Shown here in pieces: positions 1 through 9,314 of a stretch of 45,972 nucleotides of DNA (position 1 is the first letter of the stretch; each line of letters begins with the position of its first letter). The translations under genes were made by a program, and so were the position numbers. The notes beneath the pieces are model-generated. The model worked only from the letters and a program-made list of their open reading frames with translations. It ran no database searches and was not told the DNA's origin. This DNA is from an uncultured Alphaproteobacteria bacterium (GTDB taxonomy: Bacteria; Pseudomonadota; Alphaproteobacteria; HIMB59; GCA-002718135). The stretch is from NCBI GenBank assembly GCA_902610845.1, contig CACLXJ010000006.1, positions 1 through 45,972 on the forward strand, given 5' to 3'.

Positions 1-717
1 TATTACACCTTTTGTAATATTTTTTTTATCAATTTTTAATATATAATTTAGAAATTCTAATTTTTCTATTTGATTTTCTTTATCAACACTGATTTTAAAA
101 CCATCTGACAATTGAAATCTATATTGATTATTTTCATTAAAAATATTACCTTTTTTTGCGTAAACTAAATTTTCTTTTGTATCATTGAAGCTTATAAATA
201 TATCCGCATATTCACTATTATTTTTTTTAAAATCCAATATAGTTGTATTATTTAAATTTAAAAAATTAGAAAACATCATATTATCAAAATCTAATGTACT
301 TCTTAATTCATTTTCATGGATTTTATATTGTTTGTAAATTATTGGTGCAAAATAAAAACTCAGAAGTACGAAAAAAAAAATCATTATAAAGCTAAAAAAA
401 AATAATGTATTCCTCAATGGTTTCAGGCCATCTCCTAACGATACTATAGCAATTAATTCATTATCTTTATTTAACTTAACAAAACACAAAAGAAGTCCAA
501 ATATTAATATAAATGGAGAAATGACACTAATTATATTTGGTATTAAGTAAAATGATAGTAATATTATATCCAAAAATTCAATATGCATAAAATTTGTAAT
601 TGTGAAAAGTCTTGTTATTTGCAATAGCCAAGCAATTGATAAGAATATGAATAAAATAAGAAAAAAATACCTAGAAATTTGAAGGAACAAATAAGTATTA
701 ATTTTTCCAAAAATCAT
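1..717 (-). CDS. LptF/LptG (YjgP/YjgQ) family LPS export permease, partial (runs off the left edge)
   Basis: Reverse-strand reading from the CAT at 715-717: MIFGKINTYLFLQISRYFFLILFIFLSIAWLLQITRLFTITNFMHIEF...; N-terminal TM architecture and 'SLGDGLKPLRN' segment typical of YjgP/YjgQ. No stop inside the window, so it is absent from the ORF track. Confidence 0.8.
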   Translation of the reverse strand, partial: MIFGKINTYLFLQISRYFFLILFIFLSIAWLLQITRLFTITNFMHIEFLDIILLSFYLIPNIISVISPFILIFGLLLCFVKLNKDNELIAIVSLGDGLKPLRNTLFFFSFIMIFFFVLLSFYFAPIIYKQYKIHENELRSTLDFDNMMFSNFLNLNNTTILDFKKNNSEYADIFISFNDTKENLVYAKKGNIFNENNQYRFQLSDGFKISVDKENQIEKLEFLNYILKIDKKNITKGVI

Positions 718-881
718 TTTATAAATAACTCATAATATCTATATTTTTCATATTAACAAATATAATTATTTATTATGCAATTATCTAATTTTATTAATTT
801 TATTTTATTTTCATCAAAATATAGACAAATTCAAATTACTTAATTAGATGTCGCAATATTTATTAATTTATAGGAGTATAT

Positions 882-1298
882 ATGAATAGAACCTTTTCGA
901 TTATCAAACCAGACGCAACAAAAAGAAATATCACTGGAGCAATTAATAAACTTATAGAGGATAGTAATTTGAAAATCGTAGCTCAAAAAAGAATACAATT
1001 ATCAAGAGATAAAGCTGAGGGATTTTATTCTGTTCATAAAGATAAACCATTTTTTAATGATCTTATTGAATATATGACATCAGGCGCAGTAATCATACAA
1101 GTATTAAAAGGAAATAATGCTGTAGATCAATATAGAAAAATAATGGGCGCCACAAACCCAGATAATGCTGAAGCTGGAACTATTAGAAAAGAATTTGCAT
1201 TAAATATACAAGAAAATTCTGTTCACGGTTCTGATTCTGAAAAAAATGCAGAGATTGAAATAAGGTATTTTTTTGATGAAAGTGAAATTATAGATTAA
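882..1298 (+). CDS. ndk: Nucleoside diphosphate kinase
   Basis: [16 protein letters not shown]..., active-site region 'SVHGSDS'; SD-like GGAG upstream. Confidence 0.97.
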   Translation: MNRTFSIIKPDATKRNITGAINKLIEDSNLKIVAQKRIQLSRDKAEGFYSVHKDKPFFNDLIEYMTSGAVIIQVLKGNNAVDQYRKIMGATNPDNAEAGTIRKEFALNIQENSVHGSDSEKNAEIEIRYFFDESEIID

Positions 1299-1427
1299 TT
1301 AAAACAGAGAAAAAATAATTATCAAAATAAAGGCAACAAATATTATTGTGTAAATAGTAAGTTTATTAAAAGTTTTCCATGTCTTTACCTTATCTTTAGC
1401 TATATTATCTTTATTATAATCCATCAT
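1299..1427 (-). CDS. Candidate aa3-type cytochrome c oxidase subunit IV-like small membrane protein (42 aa)
   Basis: Hand-translated: MMDYNKDNIAKDKVKTWKTFNKLTIYTIIFVAFILIIIFSLF*; short N-terminus, 'W..F.kLT' then a single TM helix, as in alphaproteobacterial aa3 oxidase subunit IV; fills the gap after ndk exactly. Below the ORF-track length cutoff. Confidence 0.6.
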   Translation of the reverse strand: MMDYNKDNIAKDKVKTWKTFNKLTIYTIIFVAFILIIIFSLF

Positions 1428-1466
1428 ATATATAATAATAAATATCTAACTAATTTCAATATAAGA

Positions 1467-2195
1467 ATGAAAATACTTATAATAATTCTGACCATCCTCC
1501 TATCTACTAAATATGTTTCTTCAAACACTTTATTTGATACATCAGTCTATGATGTTAACTTTGTCTCAAATTATATTGAGAATACTAAAATTATAAAAAT
1601 AAATGAAATAAAAAAAAGCAGCTTATTAACTATCTTAAAAAAAACATTATACTATGAAAAATATGAAGAATTATTACCCATTTTATCAAAAGATTTAATA
1701 AATAGTTTTATAAAAAATGTGATAATTAATGATGAGAAAATTATTGGTGATAAATATTTCTCTAAAATAAAAATAAATTTTGATAAAAAAAAAATAATTG
1801 AATTTTATCGCGAAAAAAAAATTTCTTATGTAGAATACCATCCTGAAAAATTTTTATTAATTATATATGATGAAAATGAATTAAGTGAAAATCTTTTCAC
1901 CAAAAACAATAATTTTTATTCCTATTATAAGAAAAATATCAAAGCAAACGGTTTATATAAAATTCCAAATTTAGATATTAATGACCGTTACATATTAAAA
2001 AAAGAACATATTAAGAATAAAGACTATAACAAAATTTTGGAATTTTCTAAAAAATATGAATTAGACGAAATTATTGTTGTAATAGCAAAATCATCTAATA
2101 ACATAACTAATTATGAATTTAATTTATTTTTCCAAGGGGAAATAATAGAAAAAAAGTTTTCACTAAATAAAAATGATTATCAAATTTTTTTTTAA
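1467..2195 (+). CDS. DUF2066-type periplasmic protein, N-terminal part (apparently frameshifted)
   Basis: Signal-peptide-like N-terminus, located directly upstream of hdaA as is common for DUF2066 genes in Alphaproteobacteria; ends at a T9 tract. Confidence 0.55.
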   Translation: MKILIIILTILLSTKYVSSNTLFDTSVYDVNFVSNYIENTKIIKINEIKKSSLLTILKKTLYYEKYEELLPILSKDLINSFIKNVIINDEKIIGDKYFSKIKINFDKKKIIEFYREKKISYVEYHPEKFLLIIYDENELSENLFTKNNNFYSYYKKNIKANGLYKIPNLDINDRYILKKEHIKNKDYNKILEFSKKYELDEIIVVIAKSSNNITNYEFNLFFQGEIIEKKFSLNKNDYQIFF

Positions 2196-2493
2196 AATTT
2201 TAAAATTTGAGTCTTTAAATAATTGGAAAATTGTTAATGGAATTCAAAATAGTTCTGTTAATAAGATTAATTGTAAAATTAATTATTATAATAATCATGA
2301 ATTAAAAGAAATAAGAAATAATTTAAAAAAAATTTCTCTTATTCAAAGCTTAAATATAAAATCTTTATCATTTAAAAGTATTGAATATGATATTAATTAC
2401 TATGGTAATTTAAAGATATTAACTAAAATTTTTAAAATAAATAAATTAGATATAAATAACTCCACAAATCTATGTGTAATTCGACTAAAGTGA
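2173..2493 (+). pseudogene. C-terminal continuation of the upstream DUF2066 ORF in the +1 frame
   Basis: Overlaps the end of 1467-2195; lacks its own plausible RBS/start; removing one T from the T9 tract (2185-2193) fuses both ORFs (..DYQIFFKILKFESLNNWKIVNG..). Confidence 0.55.
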
Positions 2494-3116
2494 ATAAACA
2501 AAAAATAATAACCTATAAATTTAAAGACAATATTAATGAGTTAAACTTCTTTGTTAATAAAACTAATTTTCACGCCTTTAATAGTTTAATAAATCAAGAG
2601 TCAACATTTTCATTTTTATATGGTCCAAAAAAATCAGGTAAATCATTTCTTTCTCATATTTGGAAAAATAAATATAATGCAAATAAACTTTCAAATAATT
2701 TTGAAGATTTAATAAAGAAAAAAGATGACATTCTCATAGATGATTTTCATACTTTTGATCAAGAAATCATATTTCATTTAGTTAACTATTGTATTCTAAA
2801 TAATTTAAAAATTTTAATCACGTCACCTTATAAAATTAATGATATTAATTTTAAATTTAATGATTTACCTTCTCGCCTAAAAACATTTTCTATATTAGAA
2901 ATAAATAACCCTGATGACGAAATGCTTCTTACTTATTTAACTAAATTATTAGTAGATAAACAATTTATAGTTAATAGTAATGACATTTTTGAGTATATTT
3001 TAAGAAGAGTTGATAGAACTTATGATGGTGTATATGATGTTGTTAGTAAAATTGATGTTCTTTCACTTGAGAAAAAAAGACAATTAACAATACCATTAAT
3101 AAAAGAAATACTATAG
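2472..3116 (+). CDS. hdaA: DnaA-like regulatory ATPase (HdaA/Hda)
   Basis: P-loop '[15 protein letters not shown]', Walker B-like 'DILIDDFH', 'LPSRLKTF' segment; short DnaA-domain III-like protein. Confidence 0.75.
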   Translation: MCNSTKVNKQKIITYKFKDNINELNFFVNKTNFHAFNSLINQESTFSFLYGPKKSGKSFLSHIWKNKYNANKLSNNFEDLIKKKDDILIDDFHTFDQEIIFHLVNYCILNNLKILITSPYKINDINFKFNDLPSRLKTFSILEINNPDDEMLLTYLTKLLVDKQFIVNSNDIFEYILRRVDRTYDGVYDVVSKIDVLSLEKKRQLTIPLIKEIL

Positions 3117-3127
3117 ATGGCATCAGA

Positions 3128-4894
3128 ATGAATAAATATCGTTCACATTTATGCTCAGACTTATCTATCAATAATTTAGGAGAAAAAGTAACTCTATCTG
3201 GGTGGGCAGATACAATTAGAGATCATGGTAATTTATTATTTATTGATTTGAGAGATAATTATGGAATCACACAGTGTGTTATCGATGGAACTCACTTATT
3301 ATTTGAAGAAATAAATAAATTAAGCAATGAAAGTGTCCTAACAATTAGCGGAGAGGTTGTTAAAAGATCTGATGACACAATTAACAAAAATCTTCAAACA
3401 GGTGAAATTGAAATAAAGATTCAAGATTACAAAATTTTATCTAAATCTGAAATTCTTCCCTTGCCCGTTAATTCTGATATCGAATATGGAGAAGAAATAA
3501 GATTAAAATATAGATTTTTAGATTTAAGAAGAAATAAACTTCACAAAAACATTATATTAAGAAGTAAAATAATATCAGACATTAGAAAGAAAATGATAGA
3601 TAGAAACTTTGTTGAATTTCAGACTCCCATCCTTACTTCATCATCTCCAGAAGGAGCAAGAGATTATTTAGTCCCATCTAGAATACATCAGGGTAAATTT
3701 TATGCTCTTCCTCAAGCTCCTCAGCAATTTAAACAATTATTAATGGTTGCTGGTTTTGATAAGTATTTTCAAATTGCGCCATGTTTTAGAGATGAAGACA
3801 GCAGAGCAGATCGTTCTCCGGGTGAATTCTATCAACTAGACTTTGAGATGAGTTTTGTAACTCAAGAAGATGTGTTTGATGCTATTGAGCCGGTTTTATT
3901 TGAAATATTTGATGAAAATAAGAAAAATAATGAAATTAAGGTAAGTACGTATCCATTTAGAAGGATACCTTACAAGGAGTCAATGGAAGTTTACGGCTCT
4001 GATAAGCCTGATTTACGAAATCCACTTATTATAGACGATTATACAAATGTATTTAAAGGTTCAAATTTTAAAATATTTAGTAATCAAATTGAAAAAGGAT
4101 CAGTTGTTAAGGGAATAATTGTTAAAAATACTGGCGATCAACCTAGAAGTTTCTTTGATAAATTAAACAATTGGGCAAGAGAAGAGGGTGCAGCTGGTTT
4201 AGGCTATATTTCATTTACAGAAAATAGTTTCAAAGGTCCTATTGCAAAGAATTTAAATGAAGATCAATTATTATTATTAAAACTTGAAGAAAATGACTCA
4301 ATATTTTTCATTTGTGATAAATTAAAAGAGGCTCAATTATTTTCTGGCAAAGTAAGAGAAAAAATTTGTAATGATTTAAATTTACTTAATAAAAATTCTT
4401 TTGAATTTTGTTGGATAGTTGATTTTCCAATGTATGAAATTGATGAAAAAACTAATAAAATACAATTTAGTCACAATCCTTTTTCAATGCCTCAAGGTGA
4501 GATGGAAGCTTTAGAAAGAAAAGATCCTCTTGAAATAAAAGCATATCAATACGATATTGTGTGTAATGGTGTAGAGTTATCTTCTGGCGCAATCAGAAAT
4601 CATAAACCAGAAATTATGTATAAAGCCTTTGATATAGCTGGATATTCAAAAAAAGAATTAGAAGATAAATTTTCAGGAATGCTCAATGCTCTCAAGTTTG
4701 GAGCACCTCCTCATGGGGGTAGTGCACCTGGAATTGATAGAATTGTTATGTTACTTGCTGATGAGCCAAACATTAGAGAAGTAATAGCATTTCCAATGAA
4801 TCAACAAGCTATGGATTTAATGATGGATGCCCCTGCAAGTATCGATAAAGAAAGATTAGAAGAATTAGGTATTAAATTAATAGATAAAAATTAA
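3128..4894 (+). CDS. aspS: Aspartate--tRNA(Asp/Asn) ligase
   Basis: 588 aa class II aaRS; '[27 protein letters not shown]', 'FLDLRRN', '[23 protein letters not shown]', '[14 protein letters not shown]'. Confidence 0.98.
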   Translation: MNKYRSHLCSDLSINNLGEKVTLSGWADTIRDHGNLLFIDLRDNYGITQCVIDGTHLLFEEINKLSNESVLTISGEVVKRSDDTINKNLQTGEIEIKIQDYKILSKSEILPLPVNSDIEYGEEIRLKYRFLDLRRNKLHKNIILRSKIISDIRKKMIDRNFVEFQTPILTSSSPEGARDYLVPSRIHQGKFYALPQAPQQFKQLLMVAGFDKYFQIAPCFRDEDSRADRSPGEFYQLDFEMSFVTQEDVFDAIEPVLFEIFDENKKNNEIKVSTYPFRRIPYKESMEVYGSDKPDLRNPLIIDDYTNVFKGSNFKIFSNQIEKGSVVKGIIVKNTGDQPRSFFDKLNNWAREEGAAGLGYISFTENSFKGPIAKNLNEDQLLLLKLEENDSIFFICDKLKEAQLFSGKVREKICNDLNLLNKNSFEFCWIVDFPMYEIDEKTNKIQFSHNPFSMPQGEMEALERKDPLEIKAYQYDIVCNGVELSSGAIRNHKPEIMYKAFDIAGYSKKELEDKFSGMLNALKFGAPPHGGSAPGIDRIVMLLADEPNIREVIAFPMNQQAMDLMMDAPASIDKERLEELGIKLIDKN

Positions 4895-5770
4895 TCCTGT
4901 TCCTAAAATTGCTATAATTGTTCCAACCCATGCCCCATATGACGGTATTTTTTTTGTTAATATCCAAAGTAGAAATAATATCATTATTGGACTAGTTGAA
5001 GATAAAGTTGCAACAATACCTGCATCAGCTTTTTGTAATGCGATTAAAAGTAAACTCATACCTAAGGCCATTCCTAAAAAACCACTAAGAATTGATTGGT
5101 AAATAATTTTTGCTGTAAGATTAACTTTTGTATTAAAAACTTCATAATTTAAGAAAAATGTAAATGACAAAAAAATACATGAAATTGTTGTTCTAATTGC
5201 AGCTGAAGCTATTGGATCCGCTCCATCTGACAATATAGGTTTCATCATAACTAACCCAACTGCTTGGCATAAAGCGGCTCCAACGGACAAAATAATTCCT
5301 ATATAAAGTGGACCTTCTACTTTTTCCCATCTATGCTCAGATCCTTTTTTATCTCCATAGGAAATTGCAAAAACAACTCCAAAAAAAACAACAAAACATC
5401 CAATAATACTTATGGTTGAAGCAAGTTCATTTAGAAAAAAAATATTAATTACTACAGTAAAGGGAGCGGCTAATGAAAATAAAATATTATTTCTTCTCGG
5501 TCCAATTTTTTGCAATGCAATAAATAATAAAGTATCACCTAAGAATATCCCTACAATACCTGAAATTATAATAATAGATAAGTAATCAACACTAATTGTA
5601 TTCCAAGTATTTATATAAAATGTGTAAGAAATTAACATTACAGATACAAAAAATAATCTAAGACGATTAAAAGCCAAACCACCAATAGTTCTTGTAACAT
5701 CTGCTGACACTAAAGATGCCACTGCCCAACAGAGTGCAGCAGCCATTGCAATAAAGTAAAAATAGATCAT
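4877..5770 (-). CDS. EamA/DMT family transporter
   Basis: About 10 TM segments, duplicated EamA architecture (e.g. '[18 protein letters not shown]', '[19 protein letters not shown]'). Confidence 0.85.
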   Translation of the reverse strand: MIYFYFIAMAAALCWAVASLVSADVTRTIGGLAFNRLRLFFVSVMLISYTFYINTWNTISVDYLSIIIISGIVGIFLGDTLLFIALQKIGPRRNNILFSLAAPFTVVINIFFLNELASTISIIGCFVVFFGVVFAISYGDKKGSEHRWEKVEGPLYIGIILSVGAALCQAVGLVMMKPILSDGADPIASAAIRTTISCIFLSFTFFLNYEVFNTKVNLTAKIIYQSILSGFLGMALGMSLLLIALQKADAGIVATLSSTSPIMILFLLWILTKKIPSYGAWVGTIIAILGTGLIFIY

Positions 5771-5778
5771 ATTATTTA

Positions 5779-5967
5779 TTAAAATAAACTTAAAATAAAT
5801 TTAATTGGTATTGATAAATATTCACCCAAAAGATGTTCTTGTAATGCAAATCTTTTAATTAATCCTGTAGCTCTTAATATTGCATATATTACTAAAGCCC
5901 ATAAATAAATTCCAAAAATAAAATTTATGTATGATATTATTTTTTTAAATTTGTTATAATAATTCAT
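5779..5967 (-). CDS. Small hypothetical membrane protein
   Basis: 62-aa ORF with a TM-like segment; fills the gap between EamA and the glycosylase gene; no family recognised. Confidence 0.4.
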   Translation of the reverse strand: MNYYNKFKKIISYINFIFGIYLWALVIYAILRATGLIKRFALQEHLLGEYLSIPIKFILSLF

Positions 5968-6585
5968 ATGAAACCTAAATATTGGAATAAAGGTAAGATT
6001 TATCTATCAAATAAAGATAAAGTTTTGAAGAAATTAATTCAAACTTATAGGAAAGAATATTTAAATCTAAATTCTAATTATTTTCATTCATTAATTAATT
6101 CAATAATTGGTCAACAAATATCAGTATCTGCAGCTGATTCGATGAAAACTAAATTTTTTAAACTTAAAAGAAATATAACACCGCAAACTGTATCTAAATT
6201 ACGTACTTCAGATTTACGAAAATGTGGTCTATCAAGACAAAAAATTTTGTATATAAGAAATATTTCTAAATTTTTTTTACAAAACAAGAATTTCATAAAA
6301 AATATTAATAAATCTTCTGAAGAAGAAATTTATAATCATTTAATTGAAATAAAAGGAGTAGGAAATTGGACTATTCATATGTTTTTGATGTTTAGTTATG
6401 GAAGTTCAAATATTTTTCCAACAGGTGATTTAGGGTTTTTAAAAGCTATTTCAAAACTTTATAAAGTTCAACTTCCTATAAGTGAAAGAAAACTTAAATT
6501 GCTTTATAAAAAATGGAGCCCATATAGTTCACAAGCCACATGGTATTTATGGAGATCATTAGACCCCATTCCAGTTAATTATTGA
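5968..6585 (+). CDS. DNA-3-methyladenine glycosylase II / HhH-GPD (AlkA-like)
   Basis: 'SIIGQQISVSAADSM', HhH-GPD 'LIEIKGVGNWTIHMFLMF...FPTGDLGFLKAI' with catalytic Asp. Confidence 0.88.
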   Translation: MKPKYWNKGKIYLSNKDKVLKKLIQTYRKEYLNLNSNYFHSLINSIIGQQISVSAADSMKTKFFKLKRNITPQTVSKLRTSDLRKCGLSRQKILYIRNISKFFLQNKNFIKNINKSSEEEIYNHLIEIKGVGNWTIHMFLMFSYGSSNIFPTGDLGFLKAISKLYKVQLPISERKLKLLYKKWSPYSSQATWYLWRSLDPIPVNY

Positions 6586-8017
6586 TATTTGCTCCTTTCT
6601 CAATCCATACTTTTAATATCTCTCTTTCATTTTTTGTAATACCAGTAAGATTATTCGGAGGCATAATTTCAGCATCAATAGCTTGAGCTTTGATTAATTT
6701 TATATTATTTACGATATCTTGAGCCGTGTCATATACAACCCCTTTTGGTGCCGCTTCAATACCTTCAAAAGTTGGATATTTAGCATGACATGTTCCACAT
6801 CTGTATTTAATTATATTTTGTACTTCATTGAAACTTACTAATTCTAAAGAAAGAGATGCATTTGCATCTTTTTTTTCAAATATTGAAAGACTACTTAAAG
6901 TCATTAAAAAAAACATGATTAAACCTGCTGATGGTAAAATCCAGAATTTATATTGTTTTTTATTTCTTAAATTAAAGTAATGGCGAGTTAAAATGCCAGC
7001 TATCGATATAACAGCTAAAATTAACCAATTATTTACTGCCCCATATGTAAAAGAAAAATGTGAGCTAATCATGATAAATAAAACAGGTAGTGTAAAATAA
7101 TTATTATGTATTGATCTGTTTTTTGCTTCTAATGAAAGATTTAAATTTGGCTTTTGTTTATTTTCAGCTGATGAAACAAGATTTCTTTGTGCAGGAATAA
7201 TTACTCTAAAAACATTAGCCGCCATAATGGTGCCAATAATTGCCCCAACATGTATGTATGCAGCTCTTGATCCATAAATTTGGGTTAAAAAATAACTTAA
7301 TAATACAAATAATAAAACACCAGTTGCAATCAAAGTTTGTTCATTATCTTTTAAAACATTTTTACAAAGATAATCATATAGAAGCCAAGATCCTATAAGT
7401 AAGAATATAGATATTAATATTGCTTGAAAGGGTGTTAATATAATACCGCTTGCTCCCAACATCATAGAGCTTGCATTTAAGTAATAAACTAAAATAAGTA
7501 GTACAAAACCACTTATCCAAGTTGCATACGCCTCCCATTTAAACCAATGAAGAACTTTTGGAAGTTTTTTTGGAGGTCCTTTTAACTTTTCAATTCTATA
7601 AAACCCACCTGAATGAACAGACCATAAATAACCATCAAGATGTTTAAAATCTGGATCATCTCTTTCAAGCCTGCTATCCAGCCAATTAAAATAAAATGAT
7701 GTTCCAATCCATGCTACACCAACAATTATATGAACCCATCTAACAATTAAATGTAACCACTCAGAATATACTGCAAATAATGTTTCTGTTGGAACGCCTA
7801 AATTATAAAAAGCTGCAGTAAAAGATATGACTATAGTTGTTGCAATTACAATATAGAGCCTTTGTTCTTTAGATTTTAAACCTGCAAATGTTCCAAGGAT
7901 AAAAAATAATAATAAACCTAATAAAGCCGATGCTGGTAGTGACAAAAGTAAATTATGAAAAAAGGTTTGAAAGTCATAAGATTGAACTGGTGCAACAATT
8001 TTAAGAAATAATTCCAT
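6575..8017 (-). CDS. puuD: Membrane-bound urate hydroxylase/oxidase PuuD with C-terminal cytochrome c domain
   Basis: 'WLHLIVRWVHIIVGVAWIGTSFYFNWLDS', 'YLWSVHSGGFYRIEK' and C-terminal 'YRCGTCHAKYP' (CxxCH); in operon with xdh and uraH. Confidence 0.92.
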   Translation of the reverse strand: MELFLKIVAPVQSYDFQTFFHNLLLSLPASALLGLLLFFILGTFAGLKSKEQRLYIVIATTIVISFTAAFYNLGVPTETLFAVYSEWLHLIVRWVHIIVGVAWIGTSFYFNWLDSRLERDDPDFKHLDGYLWSVHSGGFYRIEKLKGPPKKLPKVLHWFKWEAYATWISGFVLLILVYYLNASSMMLGASGIILTPFQAILISIFLLIGSWLLYDYLCKNVLKDNEQTLIATGVLLFVLLSYFLTQIYGSRAAYIHVGAIIGTIMAANVFRVIIPAQRNLVSSAENKQKPNLNLSLEAKNRSIHNNYFTLPVLFIMISSHFSFTYGAVNNWLILAVISIAGILTRHYFNLRNKKQYKFWILPSAGLIMFFLMTLSSLSIFEKKDANASLSLELVSFNEVQNIIKYRCGTCHAKYPTFEGIEAAPKGVVYDTAQDIVNNIKLIKAQAIDAEIMPPNNLTGITKNEREILKVWIEKGANINN

Positions 8018-8018
8018 T

Positions 8019-8486
8019 TTAATATCTTATTTTATTTTCTTCTTTTTCCCAAATATTAAATGCTTTTATTGCTTCATCACGTGATAATTGACTGATAGGA
8101 ATTTTTCTTTCTTTCATTTCTAGTGATAGTTCATCATAAATAAACTTGTCATCAAATTTAATTTTTGCAGCATCTTCTCTAGAATTACCATAATATACTT
8201 TGTCTATATGTGACCAATATATCGCACTCAAGCACATAGGACATGGTTCGCAACTGGAATACAATTCACAACTTTCTAAGTTAAACGTATTTAATTTTTG
8301 ACATGCATTTCTAATAGCAACAATTTCAGCATGAGCAGTAGGATCATTGTTAAATGTTACTCTATTTACTCCCTCTGCAATAATTTCATTTTCTTTTACA
8401 ATAACACATCCAAAAGGACCTCCATTATTTTTGATATTATCAATTGATAGTGAAATAGCTCTTTTCATAAAATCAATGTTTGTCAT
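8019..8486 (-). CDS. CDA-fold deaminase, probable guanine deaminase
   Basis: 'TAHAEIVAIRNAC' and 'SCEPCPMCLSAIYWSHI' zinc motifs; 155 aa; located in the xdh operon. Confidence 0.82.
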   Translation of the reverse strand: MTNIDFMKRAISLSIDNIKNNGGPFGCVIVKENEIIAEGVNRVTFNNDPTAHAEIVAIRNACQKLNTFNLESCELYSSCEPCPMCLSAIYWSHIDKVYYGNSREDAAKIKFDDKFIYDELSLEMKERKIPISQLSRDEAIKAFNIWEKEENKIRY

Positions 8487-9313
8487 ATAATTTCTTTAAT
8501 TTTATTATTTGATAAATGTTTTAAGCTATTTTTTATTGATATTATTCTTGTAATAATTGAGAAAGCTATTTCATTTGGATCTTTTGAATTACTAATATCA
8601 ATTCCAATCGGACATTCAATTTTCTCAACTATTGATTTATTGTGACCATTATCGATTAATCTTTTATAAAACCTTTTTTTCTTTGTAAGAGATCCAATTA
8701 AACCAACAAAAGTATTATTTTTTTTCAAAATTTCATTTAATATTTTTAAGTCATAATCATGACTGTGAGTTAGGACTATAAAATAAGAATTATCTTCTAG
8801 TTTTGATACAATCTCCCAAGGTTTTTTCGAAAGTAAATAATTTATATCTTTGATATTTGTCATTTTTAAATAATCTTCTCTTGAATCAATTATAAAAGTA
8901 TTAAAATTAATATTTTCTAATTTAGAAATTAACGCTTGACCAATATGCCCTGATCCAAAGACATATAAGTTAGATTTAAAATCATTAACAAAATTTTCAT
9001 TTTTTAATGCATCTTTGGAATTATTATGTAACCTTAATTTAACTTGTACGTATCCACCACAACATTGTCCAATTCCTGGCCCAAGCGGAATATTCATTAC
9101 TTTATTTGCTATATTATTATCAATTAATTTTCTCGCTTCATCGATAACTAAATATTCTAAGTTTCCGCCACCGATAGTTCCAAAGATAGTATCAGTAGAG
9201 ATTAATATAATGTCATCTAAATTATTGGGCGATGATCCTTTAACTTCAATAATTTTAGCCTTAACTATTTTACTATCAAAATTTATATTTTTACTTAATT
9301 TTTTAAGATACAT
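8483..9313 (-). CDS. xdhC: Xanthine dehydrogenase accessory protein XdhC
   Basis: 'GTIGGGNLEYLVIDEAR', 'CCGGYVQV', Rossmann-like 'LYVFGSGHIGQAL', 'THSHDYDL'. Confidence 0.93.
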   Translation of the reverse strand: MYLKKLSKNINFDSKIVKAKIIEVKGSSPNNLDDIILISTDTIFGTIGGGNLEYLVIDEARKLIDNNIANKVMNIPLGPGIGQCCGGYVQVKLRLHNNSKDALKNENFVNDFKSNLYVFGSGHIGQALISKLENINFNTFIIDSREDYLKMTNIKDINYLLSKKPWEIVSKLEDNSYFIVLTHSHDYDLKILNEILKKNNTFVGLIGSLTKKKRFYKRLIDNGHNKSIVEKIECPIGIDISNSKDPNEIAFSIITRIISIKNSLKHLSNNKIKEII

Positions 9314-9314
9314 T

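Noticed and set aside
775-843. 22-codon ORF (MQLSNFINFILFSSKYRQIQIT) upstream of ndk, possible leader peptide
   Set aside because: Too short, AT-biased, no RBS or attenuator-like structure recognised.
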